A stretch of 64,000 nucleotides of DNA from Neurospora tetraspora (taxonomy: Eukaryota; Ascomycota; Sordariomycetes; Sordariales; Sordariaceae). Location: NCBI RefSeq assembly GCF_033439725.1, contig NW_026944387.1, positions 1,116,001-1,180,000 on the forward strand, read 5' to 3'. A program made the position numbers and the translations under genes. Below the pieces are notes generated by a model, which was not told the origin of the DNA, did no database searches, and saw only the letters and a program-made list of their open reading frames with translations. This document shows positions 46,021-57,240 of this stretch, piece by piece; position 1 is the stretch's first letter; each line of letters begins with the position of its first letter.

Positions 46021-49000
46021 TATGGATGGCAGTCGGCGGCTATGTATAAATGATATTGCGTGGGATGCTTGACACGGGCGCCAAGCCCCGGCTCCGGTGT
46101 GACTGATAACGATGTCGCGAGGCTGCCGTGTCTGTCAAAGCGAGCGCAGATGGAAGGCGTCAATACGGGGAATATGGCTGAACAGTCGGATGAAAAAAGG
46201 GGGCTGCGTCGAGAGCTGCGTCGGGAATATTCGAGTGTCTAGAGGATGGTCGGGGAAAGGCGAGGCCAGCGGACCTTTGCATCCATCGTTTGTTATCGGC
46301 GATCAGTCGGATAAGGAAGGCAGACAGAGAGGAAGACAATGGAAGAAGGGGATGAAATCTATAGTCTAGCAAATGGAGGTTGGGAAGAAACACAAGGTGA
46401 TGGGTCGTCAGGCCGTGCCACAAGGCAGAATCTGAGAGGCCGATGTAGGAAAAGAGAAAAGAGGAGGAGAAGGAGTCGAGAGATGATGGATGGATGGATG
46501 GGAGGTGTGGAATGAAAGGTAGGGATCCAACTCGACGTAGACGGGATGACTTGGTTGGCGGTGACTGTCACAACACTCGGACCAAGATATCGCGGAACAA
46601 GAGCTTTAACAAACGATAACAGCATCTCGATACAAAACTGTTAGTAGAGCACGTCCATTTGCACTATCTCCAGCGCGTCAGAGAAGCGTGTAGAGTGGTT
46701 CCAGTGAGGCAGGTCCGGGGTTTCAGGGTTCGTCGTGGCGGCTCCGGATAACACCAATCAATGGGCCAATGATTGGCAGTCATCCGGCACACTCCCGCGC
46801 CGAGTGGAGCAAATGGCTGCGTGCATGGGGGAGCTTTGTCACTGTCCACCACTGTCTGGATAGCACGGGCACCGTTGATACTGTAATCTGTTAATGTGTT
46901 ACTCTCCGAGCACGCCATCAAACGTCGTGTCGAGGTCGACATTCGGCATTTCCTGTCATTAATATCCAAAGTCCATCGTGTAAGAAAGGAAAGAAAAGAG
47001 GCGGCAAAAGATCTCAGATGACGCTGTCCAGGTGCGGGCCTTGCCGTGGCCGGGTTCCTGGTGACTGCCGATAACACACTATCACTAACAAGGTCGCTTG
47101 TGTCCCTTGTGACTTCACTTTGGTTGCTGTGACTTTCCTTCCACCCCGACCTTGTCTCGGTTGACTACGTACCGTACCTCGCAGCCCTTCTTTCTTCGAA
47201 GGTGCTTGTCTGTTTGATGCTGCAGTGCATCAATATGTAATAGGTAGGCAAAGTGACAACCTCTAAACGCCAACCTCCCCCGGCAGTGGGCATGCCAGGA
47301 CCGCCTCGTGATCACCAACTTATCTTTCGTCATCGAGTCATCGACAGCACAACTGCCCCTGAAACTCTGAAAGGGTGGGCGGTCAACATCCAACATCTTC
47401 TTCTTTTGGTTCGGCCAACTAGTTCGCTAACCCTTTCCCCAAGTTGTCCGCACGTTTTCTTTTGGTGAAGAGACAGAGGACGACGAGACGAATATGACAA
47501 GGTGGGAGAGAATCGCAAAAGGACAATGGAGATGATGCAACCATTTCATCCGTCATATCTCCATGTGCGATAAGGCTGCAAGTCCGATCATCCTATTTGA
47601 TCTGACCTTCACAACGAACAATGCTAGGATCGACACAGTTATCAACCACTTTCATAAACCTGAAGCCAAGACAAGTCTCTTTCTTTATCTTTGCTACACT
47701 ACTCCCTTAACTCACAAACGGAAACTACCGATACCCATATGCTGTACCTACAGTAGCAGCCTTTCCCCTCTTTCTTTGTTTTGTGACAACCGAAGCGAGG
47801 CCCCTCATCGGACATAGGTATCTGCCTTGAGACTGACTGCCTACCTGCCTACGCAGCCGTCGTCGATTGTCGAATGAACAGCCGCTGAAGCCTAGGTAGA
47901 GGCTCCGAACCTGCAGCAGTCCACAAGCAGTGCAGTGTACCAAAGACAGCCTTGAGTTTCCATATGCATCTTGAATTGCACGTTGGAAGTTTAGCCTCAC
48001 GGAAGTGTGACCCGCAGCGCGGTGTTAACCACACAGTATGAATCTGGGCTTGGGAATACAAATACGATTGAAGGGCCTAGACTGGGGCTGTTTGTTGTTT
48101 GTTAGATCCGATCTGTCGACTACATACAGTACTGGAAAACAGAAACATGGGGGTTTGGGTTTTATTGATTGTTGATGTTCGTTTGGAGTGCAAATGTAGA
48201 CTTTGTCCCTGGGTCCAAAAGGGCAAGAAAATTCCAATGTAAACCAGACCATCATTAAATGCCTCTAATGTCGTCGTCCAAAGAGCAAGATAACCGAACT
48301 GGAAGCTTTTGCTCGCCTCGCCTCACCGATATCCCACAACAGAAATTGAACTCGGACAGCTAGTTACGCAGTGTAATCCATCGAGTCCGATCCCGAATTG
48401 CAATGGACTGTAGTGAAACTACCCCATGATATAGACAAGAGACTCATAGGCAGCCGAGGGGTGTGAGAAGATCTGGGGCGGCGAACAGTCGTGGCTCGTG
48501 AGCTACAATACGTAGAGTGGTAACACGGGGGTTGATAGGTATGTAAGCCCTGGTGGTGATAAGGCGATTGGAGGTAAATGACGGGAAAGCAGAAGAGTAA
48601 TATCGACTGTACCGCTGATATTCAGATTGAAGGGCGGAAATCGGTGTTAGTAACACTATGCAAGCTTCGTCTTCTTTCTTGCGTGGATGAACTTCAAATC
48701 CTGAAACATTCTGCCATCATTCTCCAGTCAGTCGGGTCGCGCGCTTGATGCATGTCAGGATTCTGCCTAGATCTGCTGGACCAAGTTGAGCTGTAAGGAC
48801 AAGAGGTCGTTAGGCTGCAACAACCTCAAATACGTGGAAAGAAAAACATGGGGATAGCACCAACTTCCACTTACATGTACGGTTCGCTGCTTACTTCTGT
48901 CGTTGTTGTCGTCGTGGTTTTGATAGGAGGCCTCATACATACGACATACGGAGATAACGCCCGTCGAATCGTCAACCTGTAGAAACAGAGGTGGTTGGAA

Positions 49001-49358
49001 AATGTTCGAAACCAAATACCCAAAACATCGGCCAGTATGGTCGTTATCAAGATCATCGTACGTATCACGATATGCCACATACATAGCGTACTACAGATTA
49101 CAGTATCGGTACACAGTTGCAGCCAGCAACTAGCAGCAGCAGCAAGCAACAGTAGTGGAGCAGCGATGCATTTCCCTCCCGTGTATATGCAGCCTTATGA
49201 GTTGAACAGAAAAACCAGAAATACCATATCTTGTCCTGTGCCAATGCTGCCGTGCCCTCGTGTTTCCTTCCCAGGCTTTGCTTGACCCCATTAACCCATA
49301 AATCTTTCTGTGCACGGCTCCCGCGACAAGCAGGGCACCCGTTCAACAAAGCCCAACA
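46021..49358. other. Upstream region of atg13 and 3' region of the BTB gene
   Basis: This 3.3-kb interval lies between two minus-strand genes. It contains atg13 promoter and leader at the left and the 3' UTR of the BTB gene at the right. Open frames on both strands are under 140 codons, out of phase with one another and without motifs. I see no RNA gene or mobile element. Confidence 0.55.
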
Positions 49359-52300
49359 CTACCTCCCAGCAGCCGGGATGGCGGGACCGGTGGGAGTCGA
49401 ACCAGCGCCGGCAACTTGCGTGGCGTCTCGTCCTCCTCTCCCTCGATCTCTTCCCCTATCTCTCCTCCTCGGGTTGCTGCTTCCCTCTCCGCCGTCTGCT
49501 TTTCTGGGATGTTGTTGTGGCGCTGCTGCTCCACCATGGCCTTTTGGACCTGTTGGTATCGCTGGTGTTGCAGAGGTTGACGTAGCAGCAGCGACAGCTC
49601 CCTTTCCTTCGCCGGGCGCTGGCCCATCTTTTTTACCCCCTGGACCTCCTTTTCCACGCCCACCTCTCCCTTCACCCTTCCGTTCTCCGGCCTTGGCTTC
49701 ACCACCTCCCGACTTTCCGGCGCCCTTCGTAGTGACATCTCCGCCAGCCTTTGAACTTTCGGCTGCATTGACATTGTCTCTTCCTCTTCCTTTACCCCTT
49801 GGCTTGCTACCTTTCTCCTTCTTCTCCTCCTTCTCGGTGGCCTTTCTCTTTCTTTCCTCCTCTTCCTCTTGTAACCGCTTGCTCTCGGCATCCCACCATT
49901 CCTGGAACGCCTGCTCCTCTTGAATCTCTTGCAAGGACCTCTTGGACGTGGCACCCTTGATCCGCTCTTGCTCGAGCTTCTGCTGCAGGATGATCTCCTC
50001 CATGCTGAAGCCCAGCAAATGCTCGTCCTTGCGCGCAGGAGCAATGTACACCTTGGAGTGGGGGACAATTGGTTTGCTGGAAGACTCTCCGAGGCTTGGG
50101 AACTGCTGGGCTGGAGGTTGGGGACTAGGACGGGGAGCTGAGGAAGAGGAGGGTGTAGGTGTGTACTTGGACTTGGGGTTAGGGTTGGCTGTGTGAACAC
50201 TGTTGTTGCTAGACGTTCGCTGACCAGAGAACCGTGTGTCTGGCGATGCTGTCCTTCGGGCGACAGGTGTGGTCTCCGCTGCAACTAGTGGCTTTGCTAC
50301 TGATGAAGAAGACACGGGAGGATTGACATCTAGCGGCGCTGGCTTGGCCTTGTTGGCAGTCACCATCTTCCAAGGAGGCGGCGCCTTCGATTCAGTGTCA
50401 CCCCATGCCGGCTTGTTTGCAAGGGAAGCCTTGGCAAAGTGCAAAGCTGCCTGAGCTGCCGCCTGTTCCTGCTGCTGTTTCTTCTTCTCCTTCTGAGACA
50501 GCTTGGGTTGTGCAACCTTCGGCGCCAATGTCCCTTCCTTGCCCGTTTGCTGTTGCTGTTGTGCAGCCAAGCCCTCTGATAGGGCTGACCGACCTGCCGC
50601 AACTGGAGTAGATGTAGCTTCCAGTTGGATGATATCCCGCAAGCCAACCTTCGAGGCCGGCATCGGGGCGTTCGCCCATGGAGCTCCTCCGGTTTTCGTC
50701 GCCGGCGATGTTCCAGCCTGTAAAGAGCTGGGTGATGCCACGGCAGGCGGTTGCCCTCTCCTGATCGGAGCTTTGCCCTTCCATGAACTGCCTAGTGACG
50801 GAAACTGGTCCATACCTGCCGCCGGAGTAGAGTGCTTTGGGGCCTTGGCATTAAGGGGCGTACCGACCGCAGCAGGACCGTCTTCTTCCATATCGAAGAT
50901 GAGATCTGCCTGCGAGGTCTTCGGCTTCAATTCAGGACTAAGACCAAACGGTTCATTCCTGGCAATCTTTGGTACTTTCTTGGTCTTGTCAGCAGCAGGA
51001 GTGAACGCTGATGCATCATCAACACCACTCCCACCCTTGCCCCTGAAGGACGTAGAAAGCTTTCGATCATCTTCCCTTGTAGCCCTGAAAGCAATCTCCT
51101 TAACCCTGATCTGCCTCTCTTCATCGATATCCTGAGCAAGCTCTGGGTGAGCTTCATGAAGCAGCATCTCAGATCTGCCACTCCTTACAAACGGCGACTG
51201 AGCAGCCTGGTTGTCACGAACAATTGCGTCAAGCTCCAGAAGCAAGTCATCGTCCAGCTCATCAAGAAGGTGGTTTTCGAGCATCGACTCCAGCTGCAAG
51301 CAGATGTACTCCAGACCGGCATCTCTGAACTCGGTTATAGAGCATGGGCTGATGGCATTAAGGAAGTTGGCAATGTTGCGAATGTTGGCAAATCTTCCCA
51401 TGATGGTCTGGCAGATCTGTGACAGCCTGTCCAACATCAGGTAGTTCGCGATGGACATCACTTCCATTACAAGGTCAAGGAAGTCCGCGAACGTGTCACA
51501 CACGGTGGGGTCAAACAGCTCCGCGCCGTAGTCGCCATAAAGATAGCGAAGCACGTAGTCGAATGCGCCGGGGTCCATATGCTTGAGGTCAATCTTGATC
51601 CTCTCGTTCTCCATTTCTGCTTCTTCCCGGCGCGTAGCCAGCCAAATGCCCCTGGATCGTCCGTGGAAAAGCACCTGGAACCAAGGACACCTCTGACACA
51701 CAAAGGAGCTGTGGACAGCAACCTCCTGGCCGTCTAGTTCAAGAAGGATATCGCCGTCGCCAAAGAAGGTGCGGTCCTTGATGGCTACCCGGAAATCCTC
51801 ATCCATGTATTTCTTGGGGTCAACCTGCAGTCGGGCCGCTGCCTCAAGATTATGCATGTTGAGACGAGTGGCAAGCCTCATGACCTCCTGGCGAATTTGA
51901 CGATATCTGTAGGCCAATGGCGGGGCTTGACGTGTAAAGTTCCATGCTGGTATCACCTTGTCCTCGTACATGAAGTGAACGAGGTTGAGCAAGGCGATCA
52001 CATCCAAGCCCTGGAAGATAAGCAGGGGCTTTCCATCCACCTTGCTGATCGTAAATGCTTCGTGCTGAATATCAAAGCTAAGCCTCCGCGAATGGGCCAG
52101 AGCATGCCGAATCACGGAGCTTCGGGCGGAGAGGAGCCAGGCGTGAACTGGTATCCGAATATCCGGGAGGGATGAGCTGCATACCAGGGCGTCCAATGGT
52201 TGGTGAACATGATTCCATTCTGCGAGGTACGACTCCAAATCCTCTTCCAGATCCGGGGATTTGAGCACTTCATATGCGACTGATCCGAGGTTGGACTTGA

Positions 52301-54407
52301 GCGTCTCATTTTCCCAGAATTTGACACTCTCCTTATTCCTAAGCTGCGGCTTCGGCTCAGATGCCCGGAAACCCTCCAGAGGATTGAGTGGTGCCACGTC
52401 CCTCCAAAGAGACTGCTCAGAAACCACGAGCTGTTCCTTCAATACATCCAAATCTCGGCGAATCGCAGCAAACGCACCGAAAGGTGATGCCCTTACTGCA
52501 GCAACCTTTGTGATATGCGGCACTCTTTGAAACTTGAAGTCGTTGCGCTTTGATTCCGAACACCCCGAATAGGCATCCTTGACCTTTGCTCGCTTGATGC
52601 GGCGCCACACGGCTCCGGAATGGGTGCTGATGATAACCGAGCCAAACTCACCCACTCCAACCGATCGTACTCCATCCTTTCTGGCGCTCCAGATACACTG
52701 TGGCTGGGTTACAGCACCCTTGATCTTGGACGGATTGGTGGTTGAGGTCGCCGGTGGGTTCGTCTCCATCTTGTGATCCAAGTGCATGGTGAACAGATCT
52801 CCACGCCTTGTCAAAGCGGCAATCGTCTCTCCACCGGATGTGATATAAGAGATCTGGCTCCCACCTGGCTCGTACCGATTGGACATGGAAAGATTGCCAA
52901 TCGTATCAATGGTCGCAAAGGGAAACTTGACGATGTTATATCCGTAACCAGTAAACACGCAGACCGTGTGGTTCTGGAGAAGGACTGTTGTCGCCTTGTC
53001 AATAGCTGAAACCATGACGATCGGTGATGAGAAGAGTGAAGCTGCCACCTTCCTCGGAGTCTGCTGGTATTCGAGAGATCTCGAGTCCGAATCCATCAGA
53101 GCCAGTTGGCCAACATTCTTACCCCAGCAATACAGGGAGATGCCGGTGTGAGCAACTGAATGGATCGAGGAAGCGGCAATACCAAGGATACTCTCCTTTT
53201 TCAAGGAGCTGAATACCTGCCGCGGCGTAGTGCTTATGGGGTCTTCGTCCTTTTTAGTCGGCTCAGGAAGAGTATAGCCTAGCTGAGAGTGGGCATTGCT
53301 ACCCCAAGTCCATAGAGTTCTGCTCTCATCAAGGGCCATGGTGTGGTTCTGCCCGAGCGCAACCTGGATGACCTTTTTGTCGGCCAGGGGACCTTGGACA
53401 GGCGTAAACTTGAAGCGGGTATTTTCATCTCCAAGTCCCAGTCGTCCACCTCGACCAACACCACTAACATACAGATTCGAGACGGGGTCTGTTGTGAGAA
53501 CGGCGCTGTGAAGTTTCGACATGACAACATCCTCGATGACGATCGGCCGGTTCAAAACAAGAGCTGGAATGTCGCTCAGGTCTTGGGCAGTGGAATCTTC
53601 TAATCCAGCACTCTCAAGGTACTCGTTATAGAATCGCTGAAGCAGCTGCGCCGGCCGCTCTAGGTAAACACGCTCGGGGAACTGACGGTCATCCTCACCC
53701 CCGAGGCCCAATGTCAGGTTCCGGTTGCTTCCAAAAGTGTACAGGTCCTCGCCAAGGGCTCCGTGCCTGGATTTCCTGGAAACGCTCTCCTGAGCCACCT
53801 CGGCTTCGTTGTCTGATCCGTCCTCTTCATCCTGCACGCCTCCCAGTTCCCGAAGAGCCACCAAGTCGCGCTCGCCGATAGTCGCGTTATACAAGTCGAA
53901 AGGGCTATAGCCTTCATGATCCTTGGTCTTGATCAGCTGTCCAACCCGAAGAAGCGATGCTGTATGCCTTGTCAAGTCCCGCCGTTCTTTATCCAGCAGC
54001 ATCCGGGCAATCGAGATGTTCCCTGCGTATAATGCACGATGAAGGGCATTCCAGCCACTCTCGGGGTCTTGGGCGTATATATCAATGGCGGGGTGCTCGA
54101 TCAAGGCTTCAGCGAAAGACACGGCGTTCTTGGTTGTCGAGGAGGCGGCGCGCAGAAGTAGAGTAAGGCCGACATGGTCGCGACTGTTGACATCGATTCG
54201 TGAGAGTGCGCTGTTGGGCTGTTTGCGGGGCTTGCCCGACGGACGGGGCGATGTACCGAGACTGCCAGAGCCGCCGGCTGCGCACGAGGTTATGTTGCTG
54301 CTCCGGCCGGCCGGTTGGGAGCCGTGGGCAGCGGGAGAGAGGAGGCGTCGAAATCTTTCGACATCGTCTTCCCAGTAGTATTTCCAAAGGAGATGCGTCT
54401 GCGTCAT
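49359..54407 (-). CDS. Large ankyrin-RCC1-BTB protein, IBTK-like
   Basis: One uninterrupted frame on the minus strand encodes 1,682 residues from the ATG at 54407 (MTQTHLLWKYYWEDDVERF). The frame is open for 25 more codons upstream but without an ATG. Ankyrin repeats lie at about 70-190 (GWNALHRALYAGNISIARML), RCC1 repeats at about 215-590 (EDLYTFGSNRNLTLGLGGED, LWTWGSNAHSQLGYTL), a first BTB region at about 745-820 (IPVHAWLLSARSSVIRHAL) and a second at about 880-975 (DILLELDGQEVAVHSSFVC). The order ankyrin, RCC1, BTB, BTB matches animal IBTK (inhibitor of Bruton tyrosine kinase), whose relatives act as Cullin-3 substrate adaptors. The C-terminal SLQEIQEEQAFQEWWDAES also fits that family, so a Cul3 adaptor role is the likeliest inference. 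Beyond residue 1,050 the chain is Ala/Pro/Ser/Lys-rich with a charged coiled segment near 1,530-1,580 and a Gly/Arg-rich end. An intron-free 5-kb gene is unusual beside its multi-exon neighbours. Confidence 0.88.
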   Translation of the reverse strand: MTQTHLLWKYYWEDDVERFRRLLSPAAHGSQPAGRSSNITSCAAGGSGSLGTSPRPSGKPRKQPNSALSRIDVNSRDHVGLTLLLRAASSTTKNAVSFAEALIEHPAIDIYAQDPESGWNALHRALYAGNISIARMLLDKERRDLTRHTASLLRVGQLIKTKDHEGYSPFDLYNATIGERDLVALRELGGVQDEEDGSDNEAEVAQESVSRKSRHGALGEDLYTFGSNRNLTLGLGGEDDRQFPERVYLERPAQLLQRFYNEYLESAGLEDSTAQDLSDIPALVLNRPIVIEDVVMSKLHSAVLTTDPVSNLYVSGVGRGGRLGLGDENTRFKFTPVQGPLADKKVIQVALGQNHTMALDESRTLWTWGSNAHSQLGYTLPEPTKKDEDPISTTPRQVFSSLKKESILGIAASSIHSVAHTGISLYCWGKNVGQLALMDSDSRSLEYQQTPRKVAASLFSSPIVMVSAIDKATTVLLQNHTVCVFTGYGYNIVKFPFATIDTIGNLSMSNRYEPGGSQISYITSGGETIAALTRRGDLFTMHLDHKMETNPPATSTTNPSKIKGAVTQPQCIWSARKDGVRSVGVGEFGSVIISTHSGAVWRRIKRAKVKDAYSGCSESKRNDFKFQRVPHITKVAAVRASPFGAFAAIRRDLDVLKEQLVVSEQSLWRDVAPLNPLEGFRASEPKPQLRNKESVKFWENETLKSNLGSVAYEVLKSPDLEEDLESYLAEWNHVHQPLDALVCSSSLPDIRIPVHAWLLSARSSVIRHALAHSRRLSFDIQHEAFTISKVDGKPLLIFQGLDVIALLNLVHFMYEDKVIPAWNFTRQAPPLAYRYRQIRQEVMRLATRLNMHNLEAAARLQVDPKKYMDEDFRVAIKDRTFFGDGDILLELDGQEVAVHSSFVCQRCPWFQVLFHGRSRGIWLATRREEAEMENERIKIDLKHMDPGAFDYVLRYLYGDYGAELFDPTVCDTFADFLDLVMEVMSIANYLMLDRLSQICQTIMGRFANIRNIANFLNAISPCSITEFRDAGLEYICLQLESMLENHLLDELDDDLLLELDAIVRDNQAAQSPFVRSGRSEMLLHEAHPELAQDIDEERQIRVKEIAFRATREDDRKLSTSFRGKGGSGVDDASAFTPAADKTKKVPKIARNEPFGLSPELKPKTSQADLIFDMEEDGPAAVGTPLNAKAPKHSTPAAGMDQFPSLGSSWKGKAPIRRGQPPAVASPSSLQAGTSPATKTGGAPWANAPMPASKVGLRDIIQLEATSTPVAAGRSALSEGLAAQQQQQTGKEGTLAPKVAQPKLSQKEKKKQQQEQAAAQAALHFAKASLANKPAWGDTESKAPPPWKMVTANKAKPAPLDVNPPVSSSSVAKPLVAAETTPVARRTASPDTRFSGQRTSSNNSVHTANPNPKSKYTPTPSSSSAPRPSPQPPAQQFPSLGESSSKPIVPHSKVYIAPARKDEHLLGFSMEEIILQQKLEQERIKGATSKRSLQEIQEEQAFQEWWDAESKRLQEEEEERKRKATEKEEKKEKGSKPRGKGRGRDNVNAAESSKAGGDVTTKGAGKSGGGEAKAGERKGEGRGGRGKGGPGGKKDGPAPGEGKGAVAAATSTSATPAIPTGPKGHGGAAAPQQHPRKADGGEGSSNPRRRDRGRDRGRGGRDATQVAGAGSTPTGPAIPAAGR

Positions 54408-55877
54408 TAGAAGCCGGATGGGCGGCGGGAAGTCCCTCGGACACGCTTCGATAGCACCTCGCTGTGATTCGCACTGGACCACGGCTTGTTTAAAGGTGCG
54501 TTAGGAAGCGTAGGAAAGACGTCCACCAGGAAGGATAACGGTCGAGCTCTTTCGGGTGTTCCAGTCAGTGCGTGTGTGTGTCGCGGGTTTGTGAGAGTGG
54601 CGACTGTTGGGGATTTGGACGGTCGGACGGGTTCTTGTGTTTCTCAGGGGCGATGAGCTGGAAGCTAGGTAGCGAAGGGCAAAGCGATATGGTTGGTGCA
54701 GTGTGTTCCTGGCTGGTCGGAAGTAGAAAGAACTAGAAGTCGGAGATCCCGTAGGTTGCGGAGGTGGAGGAGCGCGGGAGATAAAGGAGGTAGAGGTAGG
54801 TAGGAGCACCGTCGGCTGTAGCTTCAGCCAGAAGTCGTCGCCGACTTGTTGTCAGTGTCACTGTCATGGATGTGCCACTGTGGAAGGCAAGGCCACAACA
54901 CAATGCTAAAGTGGAAGGTCGCAAGCTTGGCCAATCACAGCCCTCCATTCACACTCATGCGCTATCGACGGGATGACAGATAAGATAAGGTGGCAGAGTT
55001 CCCCTCCACCAAAACCTCAATGTCTGAATCTGGTCCGGAGCTTGAGGCCATACTATGTGTAACATATGTAACTGGATCTCACATTAGATCTGGGAAGCTT
55101 CGACGGGAAGTACGGCTGAAGTACTTTGAGGCTGCATCATGCTGTCTTTGATCGCCCAGGACGAAATGACATCGATGGGATGGACCCCAATTATAAAGCC
55201 CCGCCAGTTGCTGTATCCGTAGAGGTTCGTGTTCAGGATCTCATAAAAGTGGAAGCACATGTCAAAGAGCCCAGGATCTACAATGTCAGTCACCGCTAGT
55301 GCCATTACTCGGACACCGCGGCTCAATGGAGCTTCTTCATCCCGTCTCTTTGCTTTCCATGAAGGCCTCCCCTATGCGAGTAGACATTCTATGAAGAAGG
55401 GAATAAGAACGAACAACCCGACTGCCTCTAGGTAGGCCCCAATCTACACTAACATCTTCCAAAAGTCATTAGGTAATGATCCTGACTGACTTCAGCTTCC
55501 CACCGTGGAACAAGGATCTCCGTAGCTCCGATGCCGCTGTCTTTGAAGCTTGTTAGCGGTCCGCCAAGGACGGGAGCAAAGAGTCACTGTGGAGGTCCTG
55601 AATCGCTGAGGAGCACCCCCAACCCAAGCAAGCCAAGGGCAGGAACCGCCGCCAGACCCGGCCATGGCATGGTGACTGTTATCCACTTGGATGCTATCCG
55701 TCCCTTACCTTACTCCCGTGTCCGGCATGTTCCCTCTTCAATCCGCCAAGTGACGACACTAAGTATAGTTTTTTCCTCCCGTCGGGTCTCTTCAACTTTT
55801 GATTGCGCTCTTTCTTCCATCTTCTGTTCTTGGTCCGCATAGATACCCAAAATCTCCTTCGATATACATAGTTCAAA
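54408..55877. other. Divergent promoter region between the BTB gene and the mitochondrial carrier
   Basis: The interval holds the 5' region of the minus-strand BTB gene at the left and of the plus-strand carrier at the right. A pyrimidine-rich stretch before 55878 (for example 55768-55860) is typical of a fungal core promoter and leader. One minus-strand open frame at 55084-55305 is listed separately. Confidence 0.55.
55084..55305 (-). CDS. Small open frame, possible last exon of an unrecognised gene
   Basis: From an ATG at 55305, the frame encodes 73 residues ending at TAA 55084. The open frame continues upstream without ATG to about 55370, where a TAG could be an intron acceptor. Composition looks more protein-like than the surrounding frames (FHFYEILNTNLYGYSNWRGF, IGVHPIDVISSWAIKDSMM), with alternating hydrophobic and aromatic residues. 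I recognise no family. It may be a terminal exon, a decayed gene or chance; no convincing upstream exon was found before the carrier promoter. Confidence 0.25.
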   Translation of the reverse strand: MALAVTDIVDPGLFDMCFHFYEILNTNLYGYSNWRGFIIGVHPIDVISSWAIKDSMMQPQSTSAVLPVEASQI

Positions 55878-57240
55878 ATGGCGTCCGACAAGGCCCCTCT
55901 TCCTTTTGGCTACACCTTCGCGGCCGGTGAGTCCCTCTCCTCCGATTTTGAAGCTTCCACGAGCTCCGGCGCGCAATTGACACTCGTGTCGCAAACACCA
56001 TGGACCAATGCTAACCGTGATTTCTCGTGCTAGGTGCCATCGCTGGTGTCTCTGAAGCAGGTCCCCCCTGAAAATGAACTCGAAGCGTCTGGTTGTGCTG
56101 TGTAACTAACTAGAACTTTGCGCCGGTCTCTCTAGATTTTGGTTATGTACGTCTCGAATCCCTAGCCGCCGGTGCCCAAAGTGGTCGCGTGCTCTTGCGA
56201 TTAGCTCCCTATACTAATATATATTGTCACCACAGGTATCCTCTTGATGTCTTGAAGACCAGAATGTGAGCGCAACCACCTGCCATATCTCGACGACATC
56301 TCGAGCACCTATCGCGGCCACCGCGCCCCAATGCGCTTCTCCCGAAACTAACCACATACACCACCAGCCAACTTCAGACCGGCAAGCCCACCGCGGGTGT
56401 CGACCACTACAATGGCATGCTTGACTGCTTCAAGAAGATTGTCAAGAATGAGGGGTATGCTTTCTATCTCACAGAACTCGGGGTCTATGGCACGAGTTGA
56501 CACCTTTCTTCCACAGTCCCTCCCGCCTTTACCGCGGCATCACTGCCCCCATCTTGATGGAGGCTCCCAAGCGTGCCACCAAGTTCGCCGCCAATGACAG
56601 GTGGGGCAAGTTCTACCGCGACCTCTTCGGCCAGCAGCAGATGACCCAGGGTCTTTCCGTCCTTACCGGTGCCTCCGCCGGTGCCACCGAGGCCTTCATC
56701 GTCGTCCCCTTCGAGCTCGTCAAGATCCGCCTCCAAGACAAGGCCTCGGCCGGCAAGTACAACGGCGCGGTCGACGTGGTCGTCAAGACAGTCCGAAACG
56801 AGGGCCTCCTCGCCATGTACAACGGTCTCGAGTCGACCCTCTGGCGCCACATCCTCTGGAACGCCGGTTACTTTGGCTGCATCTTCCAGGTCCGCCAGCT
56901 CATCCCCAAGGCCGAGACCAAGAAGGGCCAGACCATCAATGACATCATTGCGGGTACCATTGGTGGTACTGTCGGTACCATCTTCAACACCCCCATGGAC
57001 GTCGTCAAGAGCCGTATCCAGAACACCATCAAGGTGCCCGGCCAGGTGCCCAAGTACAACTGGGCCTTCCCCGCCGTCCTGACCGTCTTCAAGGAGGAGG
57101 GCTTCGGCGCCCTCTACAAGGGTTTCATCCCCAAGGTCCTCAGACTCGGCCCTGGTGGTGGTATCCTCCTGGTTGTTTACACCGGTGTTATGGATATGTT
57201 CCGCAAGATGAGAGACGAGCGCCTTGGAAAGCAGCTCTAA
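55878..57240 (+). CDS. Mitochondrial 2-oxodicarboxylate carrier (Odc1/Odc2-type)
   Basis: Six exons, 55878-55926, 56034-56056, 56136-56146, 56236-56265, 56368-56454 and 56517-57240, encode 307 residues, the usual size of the SLC25 family. The three signature loops are present: YPLDVLKTR (first repeat), VPFELVKIRLQ (second) and TPMDVVKSRIQ (third). The order of residues around GITAPILMEAPKRATKFAAND and the RLGPGGGI end match fungal Odc carriers, which exchange 2-oxoadipate and 2-oxoglutarate across the inner mitochondrial membrane, linking lysine and glutamate metabolism. Intron 2 (56057-56135) starts with GC: only GAA|GCAGGT...TAG|ATT keeps the family sequence GVSE-ILVMYPLD in frame. Exon 3 is just 11 nt. 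The five introns crowd into the first 640 bp. Substrate assignment rests on overall similarity, so another organic-acid carrier is possible. Confidence 0.92.

Noticed and set aside
49389-49403. tRNA T-arm-like string on the minus strand (GGTTCGACTCCCACC)
   Set aside because: The bases before and after the loop do not form a 5-bp stem, there is no D arm, anticodon arm or acceptor pairing, and the string lies inside the coding end of the IBTK-like gene.
54408-54482. 25-codon N-terminal extension of the IBTK-like protein
   Set aside because: The extension begins with GTG and contains no ATG. The ATG at 54407 is the first usable start.
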